A DNA stretch of 64,000 nt from assembly GCF_004193175.1 (NCBI RefSeq), contig NZ_SAUH01000001.1, positions 124,001 to 188,000 of the forward strand. The letters run 5' to 3'. A program made the translations under genes and the position numbers. Numbering within the stretch: position 1 is the stretch's first letter; each line of letters begins with the position of its first letter. This document shows positions 44,001-51,633 of this stretch, one piece after another. The notes beneath the pieces were generated by a model. The model saw only the letters and a program-made list of their open reading frames with translations. It was not told where the DNA came from and did no database searches. The DNA is from Streptomyces sp. RFCAC02 (GTDB lineage: Bacteria; Actinomycetota; Actinomycetes; Streptomycetales; Streptomycetaceae).

Positions 44001-47000
44001 GAGCTGCCGCCCGTGTCCGCCCGCTACCTCGACTTCCTCAACTGGCAGAACCGCTTCCTGGCCGGTCCCGACGCGCACCGCATGCTGGAGTACTGGCGCG
44101 GCAGGCTGGAGGGCGAGGTCCCGGTCCTGACCCTGCCGACGGACAAGCCGCGGCCCGCCGTGCAGACGCACAACGGTGCCTCGGAGTTCTTCACCCTCGA
44201 CACCGGACTGAGCGCCCGTGTCCACGCGCTGGCGCAGGAGCACAACACCACGGTGTTCATGGTGCTGCTCGCGGCGTACTACCTGCTGCTCCAGCGGTAC
44301 TCGGGGCAGGACGACATCGTCGTCGGCAGCCCGGTGACGGGCCGGACGCAGGAGGAGTTCTCCTCGGTCTACGGCTACTTCGTCAACCCGCTGCCGCTGC
44401 GCCTCGACCTGTCGGGGCGGCCCACGGTCGCGGCGCTGCTCGACCAGGTCCGCGAGGTCGTGCTCGGCGGTCTCGACCACCAGGAGTACCCGTTCACGCT
44501 GCTCGTGGAGAAGCTCGGGCTCCAGCACGACCCGAGCCGGTCCGCGGTGTTCCAGGCGATGTTCATCCTGCTGCACCACAAGGTCGCCACCGAGCGGTAC
44601 GGCTACCGGCTGGAGTACATCGAGCTGCCCGAGGAGGAGGGGCAGTTCGACCTCACGCTGTCGGCGTACGAGGAGGCGGCCGACGGCCGGTTCCACTGCG
44701 TGCTGAAGTACAACACCGACCTGTTCGTGCCGGAGACGATGCGGCGCATGGCCGGGCACTTCCGGCGGCTCCTGGAGGAGCTGACCGCGGCGCGTGCGCA
44801 GCGGCCGGTCCATGAGCTGGCGATGCTGGACGACGCGGAGCGCGAGCGGATCGTGACGCGGTTCAGCGGCGCGGACCGGCCGGTCGCGGTGGACGAGCCG
44901 GTGCACCGGCTGATCGCCCGGGCCGCCGCGGCGCGGCCGGACGCGGTCGCCGTCACGCTCCCGTCGGCGAACGGCCCGGCGCGGCACCTCACCTACGGCG
45001 AGCTGGACGTCCGGGCCAACGTGATGGCGCACGAGCTGCGTGCCCTCGGCGTGCGGGACGGCGCGGTCGTCGGGGTGTGCCTGGAGAAGTCGCCCGAGCT
45101 GATCGTGACGCTGCTCGCGGTGTGGAAGGCGGGCGGCGCGTACCTGCCGCTCGACCCGGGGCACCCGGCGGACCGGCTCGCGGCCATGACGGCGGGCGGC
45201 GGGGCCGTCCTGACGGTGATCGCGGGCGACCGGCCGGCGTGGCTGTCGGTGCCCGCCGTCGCGCCGCCGCGGCTGGACGTGCCGCTGCCCGGGGACCCGG
45301 GCGCGCCGGACGGCACGGCGGGCGACGCCGGCCTCGACACCCTGGCGTACGTGATCCACACCTCCGGCTCGACGGGGCGGCCGAAGGCCGTGCGGGTCGG
45401 GCACCGGAGTCTCGCCTCGGTGCTGGCGGGGTGGCGGGAGGTGTACCGGCTCGACACCGAGGCGCGGTGCCATCTCCAGCTTGCCGCCTTCCCGTTCGAC
45501 GTGTTCACCGGCGACCTGGTGCGTGCCCTCGGCACCGGCGGGCGGCTCGTGCTGGTCGGGCGCGACCTGCTGTTCGACACGGCCCGGCTGTACCGCACCA
45601 TGGCCGACGAGCGGGTGGACTGCGCCGAGTTCGTGCCCGCGGTGGTCCGCGCGCTGCTCGCGCACTGCGAACGCGAGGGTCTGCGGCTGGACTTCATGCG
45701 GCTGCTGATCGTCGGCTCGGACGCGTGGAAGGCCGCCGAGTACGAGCGGCTGCGCGCCCTCACCGGCCCGGACACGCGCCTCGTCAACAGCTACGGCCTG
45801 ACCGAGGCCACGATCGACTCCGCCTGGTTCGAGGGGCCGGCCGACCGGTTCGACGGCGCGCGGATGGTGCCGGTCGGCCGCCCGTTCCCCGGCAGCGCCC
45901 TGTACATCCTGGACGCGGACGGCACGCCCGTCCCGCCGGGGGTGGCCGGGGAGCTGTGGATCGGCGGCGCGGGCCTCGCGCTCGGCTACGCGGGCGATCC
46001 CGCCCTCACCGCCGAGCGGTTCGTCACCCGCGTCGTGGACGGCGCGGAACTCCACCTCTACCGCACGGGCGACCTCGCCCACTGGGACGCGGACGGGCTG
46101 GTGCACCTGCTGGGCCGTGCCGACAACCAGGTCAAGGTGCGCGGCCACCGCGTGGAGCCGGGTGAGATCGAGACCCGCCTGGTGGCGCTGCCCGGCGTCG
46201 AGCAGGCGGTCGTCACGGCCCGCGAGGACGCCTCCGGCGAGCGGTACCTGTGCGCGTACTGCGTGCCGGCCGCGGGTGCCGCCCTCGACACGCGGGACCT
46301 GCGGCACCGGCTCGCGGAGGAGCTGCCGACGTACCTGATCCCGGCGCACTTCGTCGTGCTGCCGGCGCTGCCGCTGTCGCGCAGCGGGAAGGTGGACACG
46401 GCGGCCCTGCCCGAGCCCGCCCCCGAGGCGGAGGCTGACGAGGCGCTGGAGGAGCCGGTGACGCTCTACGAGGAGCGGATGGCGGCCCACTGGTGCGCGC
46501 TGCTCGGCCTGGAGCGGGTCGGCCTGCGCAGCGACTTCTTCGCCTGCGGCGGCAGTTCGATCCGGCTGATCGAGCTGATCCACCGGCTCCGGGGCGAGTT
46601 CAACGTGTCGGTGCCGGTGAGCGAGCTGTTCCGTGTGACGACGCTGCACGGCATGGCGCGCACGCTGGAGGGCGTCATCACGGGCCGCCTGGACGGCGCG
46701 GAGCCGTACCTGCGGTTCAACGACGGGGTGGACGCGGCGCTGTTCTGCTTCCCGCCGGCCGGCGGGCACGGGCTGGTGTACCGGCGGTTCGCCGCCGCGC
46801 TGCCCGAGCGGCGGATCGTCGCGTTCAACTACCTGACGGGGCCGGGGAAGGCCGCGGCGTACGCGGACCTCGTCGAGCGGCTCCGGCCCTCGGGCCCGCT
46901 CGACCTGCTCGGCTACTCCCTCGGCGGGAACCTGGCCTTCGAGGTCGCGAAGGAGCTGGAGGAGCGCGGCCGCACCGTGCGGCACGTCGTGATCCTCGAC

Positions 47001-47390
47001 AGCTTCCGCACGGTCGCGGCGTACGAGCCGGGTCCCGAGCACATCGCGGCGTTCGAGGCGGAGCTGCGGGACCATCTGCTGCGGCACACCGGGTCGGCGT
47101 CGGTCGCGGCCGAGACCATGGAGCAGGCCAGGGACTACCTGGACTACGCCGCCCGCACGCCGAACGACGGCACCGTCGCGGCCGCCCTCACGGTGATCGC
47201 CGACGAGGGCAACGCCGCGCTGTTCGCCGAGGGCGCGGGGCGGAGCTGGCACGGCAGTGCCGGCGGCGGCACCCGGGTCATCGCCGGCTCCGGCACCCAC
47301 GCGGAACTCCTCGACGCCGACCACGCCGGGCACAACGCCCGGCTCACCCTCGACATCCTGACGGGCGGTACCCCCACACATGACCAGTGA
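38022..47390 (+). CDS. ikaA: iterative hybrid PKS-NRPS of polycyclic tetramate macrolactam type
   Basis: A protein of 3122 residues. Domains: KS (about 15-435; Cys186, His321, His361), AT (540-841; Ser634 in G-H-S-T-G), DH (902-1200; His933, Asp1103), KR (1444-1670; T-G-A-F-G-A-L-G, Ser1592, Tyr1605), ACP (Ser1767), C (1832-2260; H-H-I-A-S-D, His1965), A (2290-2800), PCP (Ser2846) and TE (Ser2966 in G-Y-S-L-G-G). There is no ER. This single-module KS-AT-DH-KR-ACP-C-A-PCP-TE layout is that of IkaA/FtdB/HSAF synthases, which build two polyene chains, attach both to ornithine and release a tetramate by Dieckmann cyclisation. The A-pocket reads D-V-G-E-L-V-S-I-D. ATG 38022 has GAGG 7 nt upstream. 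The stop overlaps the next gene by 11 nt. Confidence 0.92.
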   Translation: MTDRPRVPQAIAGKFAIVGIGCRFPGGANDHRDYWRNLIEGRDCITPTPPDRYDVTTLGSRDKAKPGRLVGGRGGYIDGFDEFDPAFFGISPREAEHMDPQQRKLLEVAWEALEDGGQKPADLAGTEVGVFVGAFTLDWKIVQFADLGFESLAAHTATGTMMTMVSNRLSYCFDFRGPSVSVDTACSSSLVAVHLACQSLRNGETDLALAGGTLLHMTPQYTIAETKGGFLSPDGRSRPLDASANGYVRAEGVGVVAIKRLDDALRDGDPIHAVVIGSGVNQDGRTNGITVPSADAQVRLIRRVCAEAGIEPGQLQYVEAHSTSTPVGDPIEATALARALAIGREPGSTAYIGSVKSNIGHTESAAGIAGLIKTALSLREKVIPPHINLERLNPALDPAKLPYRIPTEPTPWPAHEGPARAGVNSFGFGGTNAHVLLEEPPARPAPPEAAAGRPAFTVLPLSARTADALPEVAAGIRRELERAPLADLGHTLAHRRQHLEERLTVAYTDRESLDEALAAAEKGVPHPRVLQDTRRDGTRKRLVWVFTGMGPQWWGMGRELYATEPVYRETVDRCDREIAALTGWSLVEELHADEADSRMAETWLAQPANFALQLGLAALWRSRGIVPDAVTGHSTGEVAAFHEAGVYSFEDAVRIVVHRSRLQHTLAGTGSMLAVDLNEAEAAQRVRPYGGSVSIAAVNGPRSLTLAGDEKALTALAAELEGEGRFARLLTVEVPYHSAAMDPIREELLSALHGIKPQEARVPLYLTARPGAVAQGSELDAHYWWQNVRDTVWFRAAVDRLADDGFELFLEIGPHPVLGHSIRECLAGREAESRVVPSLRRAEPEAERMALTLAALTSLGVDPDWNVLQPEGAPVPLPRYPWRRDRYWTESPAVARVRLGRLDHPLLGRRVDGAEPVWESTLDPERLPYLSDHRMQGNVLFPAAGYIEMAAQAVRALTGDAGAAALAGVELRKALFLPEDQPRTVQLAFSSGTAAFTIATVRDPAAGGVVEPAVHATGVVRAGQRRNGAPPLDTGAVRARCARRLTGPAAYEALAALGYHYGPAFQGIEEVWIGPGEALARIRPPESLAGDAAGHHAHPVLLDSCFQTLLTPALLADGASGAGEGGIRLPLSIGEVRLAPVGDRALWAHAVITREDADGLLGDIALYAEDGAPLGHVEGFRAGDVAQAPAAVGQATVDSWLSEPVWRELPPLGDEPDASGAADSVLVFADAPGGVGDAVAELVAGRGGRCHLVRPGSAYRTDTAAGVSEVVPGSAEDLRRLFADTGGAFRTVLHLWNVGLTAPEPVPGGGTEYHTATGAYALIALAQTLPDGAPDARLHIVTRGTQPVLPDADVTLLGARAWGVGRVLWQQELTAQRGKLVDLDPAAPGGPRAEAARLLAETAGAGARDGEHEVALRGDTRWTCRLEQADGMSRPLPLRLREDGTYLVTGAFGALGRLLCRTLVRRGARRLVLMGRTALPERSAWGAGADGPAGERVRFVRELESLGAQAVVAPVDVTDEAALRAWLDGHRASGAPPVRGVFHLAGQVRDTMVPQMDRATFDAVHDPKTAGAWLLHRELRHEPLDHFVLFASVAAVLTTAGQTNYAAGNAFLDALAHHRRALGLPALSLDWGPWATGMIEELGLIEHYRDQRGMGSLTPDAGMAVLERVIGQDRAQLLVASIVDWRTFLAWYPEAPPLAAELAAGADTGGEGAGAAGSFLDLYAQAPEEERRALLTERFTAVVSAVLRVPADGVEPSVSLSRLGLDSLLAMELRSRVHADIGVSLPVVTLLSGAPAAELVDRLADGLADLVAADAAGGGGDAAPIHTDADCYPLTQNQKALWFLRHLHPDGYAYNIGGAVEVRTALDPELMCEAFRRLVARHPVLRANVTMLDGQPVQRIAPEATAKDAADCAVFDVEGRPWDDVYRMIIEEYRRPYDLEHDPLVRFRLFRRGPDRWVITKAVHHIASDAISTFTFIEELLETYEGLRAGREVELPPVSARYLDFLNWQNRFLAGPDAHRMLEYWRGRLEGEVPVLTLPTDKPRPAVQTHNGASEFFTLDTGLSARVHALAQEHNTTVFMVLLAAYYLLLQRYSGQDDIVVGSPVTGRTQEEFSSVYGYFVNPLPLRLDLSGRPTVAALLDQVREVVLGGLDHQEYPFTLLVEKLGLQHDPSRSAVFQAMFILLHHKVATERYGYRLEYIELPEEEGQFDLTLSAYEEAADGRFHCVLKYNTDLFVPETMRRMAGHFRRLLEELTAARAQRPVHELAMLDDAERERIVTRFSGADRPVAVDEPVHRLIARAAAARPDAVAVTLPSANGPARHLTYGELDVRANVMAHELRALGVRDGAVVGVCLEKSPELIVTLLAVWKAGGAYLPLDPGHPADRLAAMTAGGGAVLTVIAGDRPAWLSVPAVAPPRLDVPLPGDPGAPDGTAGDAGLDTLAYVIHTSGSTGRPKAVRVGHRSLASVLAGWREVYRLDTEARCHLQLAAFPFDVFTGDLVRALGTGGRLVLVGRDLLFDTARLYRTMADERVDCAEFVPAVVRALLAHCEREGLRLDFMRLLIVGSDAWKAAEYERLRALTGPDTRLVNSYGLTEATIDSAWFEGPADRFDGARMVPVGRPFPGSALYILDADGTPVPPGVAGELWIGGAGLALGYAGDPALTAERFVTRVVDGAELHLYRTGDLAHWDADGLVHLLGRADNQVKVRGHRVEPGEIETRLVALPGVEQAVVTAREDASGERYLCAYCVPAAGAALDTRDLRHRLAEELPTYLIPAHFVVLPALPLSRSGKVDTAALPEPAPEAEADEALEEPVTLYEERMAAHWCALLGLERVGLRSDFFACGGSSIRLIELIHRLRGEFNVSVPVSELFRVTTLHGMARTLEGVITGRLDGAEPYLRFNDGVDAALFCFPPAGGHGLVYRRFAAALPERRIVAFNYLTGPGKAAAYADLVERLRPSGPLDLLGYSLGGNLAFEVAKELEERGRTVRHVVILDSFRTVAAYEPGPEHIAAFEAELRDHLLRHTGSASVAAETMEQARDYLDYAARTPNDGTVAAALTVIADEGNAALFAEGAGRSWHGSAGGGTRVIAGSGTHAELLDADHAGHNARLTLDILTGGTPTHDQ

Positions 47391-49128
47391 CAGCGGCACC
47401 CGGCGCCCCCGGGAGACCATGCTCATCATCGGCGGCGGTCTCGGCGGCCTGTCCACCGGCGTCTACGCCCGGATGAACGGCTACCGGACGCACATCCTGG
47501 AGATGCACGAGATCCCCGGCGGGTCGTGCACCTCCTGGGACCGCGGCGACTTCACGTTCGACTGGTGCGTGAGCTGGCTCCTCGGCAGTGGCCCCGGCAA
47601 CGAGATGCACGAGATCTGGCTGGAGCTCGGCGCCCTCCAGGGCAAGGAGATGCGGCAGTTCGACGTGTTCAACATCGTGCGGGGGCACGGCGGGCAGTCG
47701 GTGTACTTCTACTCCGACCCGGACCGCCTGGAGGCACACCTGCGGGAGATCTCGCCCGCGGACGCCAAACAGATCCGGCACTTCTGCGACGGACTGCGGA
47801 CGTTCAGGCGCGCGCTGGCCGTCTACCCGTTCCTGAAGCCCGTGGGGCTCATGGGCCGGCGGGAGCGGTGGCGGATGCTGGCGTCGTTCGCGCCGTACTT
47901 CAACACCATCCGCAAGTCCATCACCGAGCTGATGACGGACTACTCGGCGCGGTTCAGCCACCCGCTGCTGCGCGAGGCGTTCAACTACATGCTGTACGAG
48001 AAGCACGCGGACTTCCCGGTGCTGCCGTTCTACTTCCAGCTCGCGGCGCACGCCTGCGGGTCGGCCGGGGTGCCGGAGGGCGGGTCGCTCGGCCTCGCGC
48101 GGTCCATCGAGCGGCGCTACCTCGGGCTCGGCGGCGCCATCACGTACAACGCGCTCGTCGAGGAGATCCTGGTCGAGGACGACCGCGCGGTCGGCGTGCG
48201 GCTGACGGACGGCCGGGAGTTCCGCGCGGACATCGTCGTGTCGGCGGCGGACGGCAGGTCCACGGTGATGGACATGCTGGGCGGCCGCTACCTCAACGAC
48301 ACCTACCGCAGGCTGTACACGGAGACGATCGACGAGCCGGGCATGCTGTCCCCCGGGTACGTCAGCGTCTTCCTCGGGCTGCGGCGCGCGTTCCCCGAGG
48401 GCGATCCGTGCACCACGCACCTCCTGGACGAGGAGACGGCCGGGAAGCTCGTGGGGATGCGCCACCCCAGCATCAACGTGCAGTTCCGGAGCTGCCATTA
48501 CCCGGAGCTGTCCCCGGAGAACTCGTCCGTCATCTACGCGACGTACTTCTCCGAGGCCGCGCCGTGGCGCGAGCTGCGCGACGGTCCCGAGCGGGCCAGC
48601 CGTACGCGCCGCGGCGGCATCCTCCACACGCTGCCGGTGCGCCACGGCAAGGAGTACACGCTGGCGAAGCGGCGTGTGCGGATGACCGTCGAGGCGTTCC
48701 TCGACGAGCGCTACCCGGGGCTGCGGGACGCCGTCGCGGTGCGGGACGTGTCCACGCCGCTCACGCAGATCCGGTACACGGCGACGCACAACGGGGCGTT
48801 CCCCGGCTGGCAGCCGTTCATGGAGGGCGGCGAGACGCTGGAGGTCGAGATCAAGAAGAACGGGCCGGTGCTGCCCGGCCTGTCCGACTTCTACATGTCG
48901 GGCGTCTGGGTCACCGTCGGCGGCCTGATCCGCGCGGCGGCGGCCGGCCGGCAGGTGATGCAGTTCATCTGCCGGGACGACGGCAAGGAGTTCACGGCCT
49001 CGATCGACGAGAGCCTGCCGCTGCCGACGCAGCGGATCATCGCGGTCGGGCCGAAGGCCACGGCCGGGGACGACGCGGCGCGGGTGCCCTCCGCCGCCGG
49101 CGCCGACATGGGGACGGGGAGTGTCTGA
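47380..49128 (+). CDS. ikaB: FAD-dependent oxidoreductase, phytoene-desaturase-like, PTM ring formation
   Basis: A protein of 582 residues. It has the N-terminal dinucleotide motif G-G-G-L-G-G-L near residue 18 in 'MLIIGGGLGGLSTGVYARMNGYRTHILEMHEIPGGSC' and the desaturase-like C-terminal 'GVWVTVGGLIRAAAAGRQVMQFICRDDG'. In PTM pathways such enzymes (IkaB/FtdC) close the outer carbocycles on the polyene tetramate. The start ATG 47380 lies inside the synthase gene (11-nt overlap), so co-translation is certain in principle. The stop lies 1 bp before the reductase ATG. Confidence 0.88.
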   Translation: MTSDSGTRRPRETMLIIGGGLGGLSTGVYARMNGYRTHILEMHEIPGGSCTSWDRGDFTFDWCVSWLLGSGPGNEMHEIWLELGALQGKEMRQFDVFNIVRGHGGQSVYFYSDPDRLEAHLREISPADAKQIRHFCDGLRTFRRALAVYPFLKPVGLMGRRERWRMLASFAPYFNTIRKSITELMTDYSARFSHPLLREAFNYMLYEKHADFPVLPFYFQLAAHACGSAGVPEGGSLGLARSIERRYLGLGGAITYNALVEEILVEDDRAVGVRLTDGREFRADIVVSAADGRSTVMDMLGGRYLNDTYRRLYTETIDEPGMLSPGYVSVFLGLRRAFPEGDPCTTHLLDEETAGKLVGMRHPSINVQFRSCHYPELSPENSSVIYATYFSEAAPWRELRDGPERASRTRRGGILHTLPVRHGKEYTLAKRRVRMTVEAFLDERYPGLRDAVAVRDVSTPLTQIRYTATHNGAFPGWQPFMEGGETLEVEIKKNGPVLPGLSDFYMSGVWVTVGGLIRAAAAGRQVMQFICRDDGKEFTASIDESLPLPTQRIIAVGPKATAGDDAARVPSAAGADMGTGSV

Positions 49129-49129
49129 C

Positions 49130-50188
49130 ATGAAGATCAGGAAATGGGCCATCAAGGAGCGCATGGCCGGTGTGCCGGACGTGCGGCGGCTGTACGAGGA
49201 GGTCACCGAGGACATCGACACCGATCTCGGTGCCGACCGGATGCTGCTGCGCACCCGCTACGTCTCGGTGGACCCCTATCTCGTGGGTCTCTCGCAGGAG
49301 CTGCCGATCGGCAGCCATGTCGTCGGTGACGCGATCATGGAGGTGGAGGCGGCCGGTCCCGACGCGGTGTTCCGGCCGGGCGACCTGGTGCGCGGTTTCG
49401 GTGGGTGGCGCACCCACCTGGTGAGCGACGGCGCCTCGTGGGTGTGGGACGGCGGGGAGTTCCCGCTGCGCCTGCCGCCGCTGCGCAGGCTCGACCCCGC
49501 GCGCTACGACGAGCGGCTGCCGGTCACGACGGCGCTCGGCATCATGGGCAGCCCCGGCATCACGGCGTGGGGCACGATGACGAAGTTCCTCGACGTCGGG
49601 CCGGGCGACACGGTGCTGATCAGCGGCGCGTCCGGGACCGTCGGCACGCTCGCGGGGCAGCTCGCGAAGCGCGCGGGCGCGGCCCGGCTGGTCGGCACGA
49701 CGAGTTCGGAGAGCAAGGTCGGCTACCTGCGGGAGCTGGGCTTCGACGAGGTCGTGCGCTACCGCCACGGGGACGACACGGACGCCGTGCACCGCGCCCT
49801 CGAAGCCGCCGCTCCCGACGGGATCGACCGCTACTTCGACAACCTGGGCGGCGCGGTGACGGACGCGGCGTTCCGGATGCTGCGGGTGCACAGCCGGGTG
49901 GCGGTGTGCTGGCAGTGGTCCACGACGGTGAACGGCGACTGGTCCGGGCCGCGGCTGCTGCCGTACATCATGTTCCCGAGGACGACGATCAGGGGCGTCT
50001 TCGCCGAGGAGTGGTACACCGACGACAATCTCGCGGCGCTCCACGACGAGGTGGGCTCGCTGGTGCGGTCCGGCGAGATCGCCTGGGACGAGACGGTCGT
50101 CGAGGGCTTCGAGAACCTCCCGGCGGCCTACCAGAGCCTGTACGACGACCCGGGGGCCAACCGCGGCAAGGTGCTGGTGAAGCTGTAG
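49130..50188 (+). CDS. ikaC: zinc-free medium-chain reductase, PTM inner-ring cyclase (IkaC-like)
   Basis: A protein of 352 residues of the MDR superfamily. It has the NADPH motif 'VLISGASGTVGTLAGQLAKRAGA' and a PTGR/leukotriene-reductase-like N-terminus ('RYVSVDPYLVGL'), and none of the zinc ligands of classical alcohol dehydrogenases. In ikarugamycin biosynthesis the equivalent IkaC uses NADPH hydride addition to trigger closure of the inner five-membered ring. ATG 49130 is preferred over GTG 49121 because GGGGAG lies 9 nt before it. It is the last gene of the three-gene operon, 20 bp before a terminator. Confidence 0.86.
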   Translation: MKIRKWAIKERMAGVPDVRRLYEEVTEDIDTDLGADRMLLRTRYVSVDPYLVGLSQELPIGSHVVGDAIMEVEAAGPDAVFRPGDLVRGFGGWRTHLVSDGASWVWDGGEFPLRLPPLRRLDPARYDERLPVTTALGIMGSPGITAWGTMTKFLDVGPGDTVLISGASGTVGTLAGQLAKRAGAARLVGTTSSESKVGYLRELGFDEVVRYRHGDDTDAVHRALEAAAPDGIDRYFDNLGGAVTDAAFRMLRVHSRVAVCWQWSTTVNGDWSGPRLLPYIMFPRTTIRGVFAEEWYTDDNLAALHDEVGSLVRSGEIAWDETVVEGFENLPAAYQSLYDDPGANRGKVLVKL

Positions 50189-50208
50189 GCGCGGCGCGCC
50201 GCACGACG

Positions 50209-50239
50209 ACGGGGTCCCGGCCGGTGGCCGGGACCCCGT
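50209..50239. terminator. bidirectional terminator between PTM operon and P450
   Basis: A perfect 14-bp stem ACGGGGTCCCGGCC with its complement around the loop GGT. It lies between the convergent reductase and P450 genes and serves both. Confidence 0.85.
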
Positions 50240-50249
50240 TGTCCTGGGG

Positions 50250-51443
50250 TCACCAGGCGATGGGCAGTTCCTCGGGGCAGTTGATGAGGAAGCCGCTCAG
50301 CCAGGGCAGTTCGGCGAGGTCGCAGGCCGGCTTGACCGCGGGGAAGCGGGTGAAGAGGAGTTCGAGGCTGACGCGCATCTCGATGCGGGCGAGCTGGGCG
50401 CCGATGCAGTAGTGCGGGCCGTGCCCGAAGCCGAGGTGGGCGACGGTCTCCCGTTCGATGTCGAGGCGGCCCGGGTCGGGGTGGACGGACGGGTCGTGGT
50501 TGGCCGCGACGAGCGAGACGATGATCGGGTCCCCCGCAGAGACGGTGACCCCGCCCAGTTCGACGTCCTCCGTCGCGTAGCGGGGCAGCGAGATGCTGCT
50601 GAGCACCGGGACGAAGCGCATCAGCTCCTCGACGGCGGCGTCGGCGCGGCGCGGGTCGTCGCGCAGGAGGGCGAGCTGGTCGGGGTGTTCGAAGAGGGTG
50701 AGGAGGAAGTTGGCGAGCTGCGCCGCGGTGGTGACGAAGCCCGCGCCGATGAGGTCGGCGACCAGGGCGTGGAAGCGCCGTTCCGTGATGCGGCCGGCGT
50801 CCAGTGCCTGGACGAGGGTGGTGAGGAGGTCGTCGCCGGGGTGGGTGCGGCGCCGGTCGGCCTCGCCGCGCAGAAAGGCGAGGAAGTCGCCGTACCGGGC
50901 CGCCATCTCGTCGGGTGTGGTGGTGTTGTTCATGATGCCGTTGGCCCAGTCCCAGATCCACTCGTGCCGGTCGGCGGCGACGCCGAGCAGGTCGCAGATC
51001 ACCATGGTGGGCAGCGGGCGGGCGTACGCGGCGAAGAAGTCGGCCGGCGAGCCGGTCTCCGCCATGCGGTCGAACAGCCCGTTCGCCATGGCGCGGACGC
51101 GTTCGGCGAGCCCTTCGAGGCGGCGGGGGGTGAAGTGCCGGCCGATGACGGCGCGGACCTCGGAGTGCTCGGGCGGGTCGAGGGAGAACAGGCCGTCGCC
51201 GGCCCGTGCTCCGGGGCGGACGCGGGGCTGGTCCTGGCCGCGGGCGGGGACCATGCTGAACCGCGGGTCGGAGAGCACCTGGCGCACGTCGGCGTGGCGG
51301 GTGGCCAGCCAGGTGTCGTCACCGTAGGGCATGCGCACCCGGACCAGCGGGCGCTCCCTCAGCTCGGCGTAACGGGGGTGCGGGGCGAGCTTCGCCGCGG
51401 TGTCGGGGAAGGGGAAGGCGAGGGGTTCGGGGCACTGGGGCAT
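50250..51443 (-). CDS. cytochrome P450, presumed PTM tailoring enzyme
   Basis: A protein of 397 residues. The heme-thiolate motif is 'FGHGPHYCIGAQLAR' with Cys346, the I-helix 'DLIGAGFVTTAAQLAN' has the G-x-x-T-T feature and the K-helix E-x-x-R is in 'AVEELMRFVP'. Its length and the 'FSLDPPEHSEVRAVIGRHFT' stretch are those of bacterial CYP105/107-like soluble enzymes. Its position beside the PTM operon matches IkaD/FtdF/CftA genes that oxidise the finished macrolactam. ATG 51443 has GGAG 6 nt upstream. It is transcribed towards the operon from its own promoter in 51444-51581. Confidence 0.88.
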   Translation of the reverse strand: MPQCPEPLAFPFPDTAAKLAPHPRYAELRERPLVRVRMPYGDDTWLATRHADVRQVLSDPRFSMVPARGQDQPRVRPGARAGDGLFSLDPPEHSEVRAVIGRHFTPRRLEGLAERVRAMANGLFDRMAETGSPADFFAAYARPLPTMVICDLLGVAADRHEWIWDWANGIMNNTTTPDEMAARYGDFLAFLRGEADRRRTHPGDDLLTTLVQALDAGRITERRFHALVADLIGAGFVTTAAQLANFLLTLFEHPDQLALLRDDPRRADAAVEELMRFVPVLSSISLPRYATEDVELGGVTVSAGDPIIVSLVAANHDPSVHPDPGRLDIERETVAHLGFGHGPHYCIGAQLARIEMRVSLELLFTRFPAVKPACDLAELPWLSGFLINCPEELPIAW

Positions 51444-51581
51444 GAACTGCTCCGGCTCCTTCGGTGCTTGAGGTCGGACGTACCCCACAAGAGTGCGCCG
51501 CACGTGACACTTCGCGGTCATTCCGTCACAGAAATCACCCGAAGTGGCGACGGGTGGGCACTCCGGGAGACCGACGCGCCC

Positions 51582-51615
51582 CCGCCGTCGCCCCGCCGGG
51601 GAGGGGCGACGGCGG
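51582..51615 (-). terminator. terminator of alpha/beta hydrolase gene
   Basis: A perfect 13-bp stem CCGCCGTCGCCCC with GGGGCGACGGCGG and an 8-nt loop lies 18 bp after the hydrolase stop on the minus strand. Confidence 0.75.
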
Positions 51616-51633
51616 TCCGCCCGGTGGAGCGGT

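Noticed and set aside
40128..47456. Very long minus-strand open frame opposite the PKS-NRPS gene
   Set aside because: It is a shadow of the high-GC plus-strand gene; its translation is low-complexity Arg/Ala/His-rich sequence with no domain.
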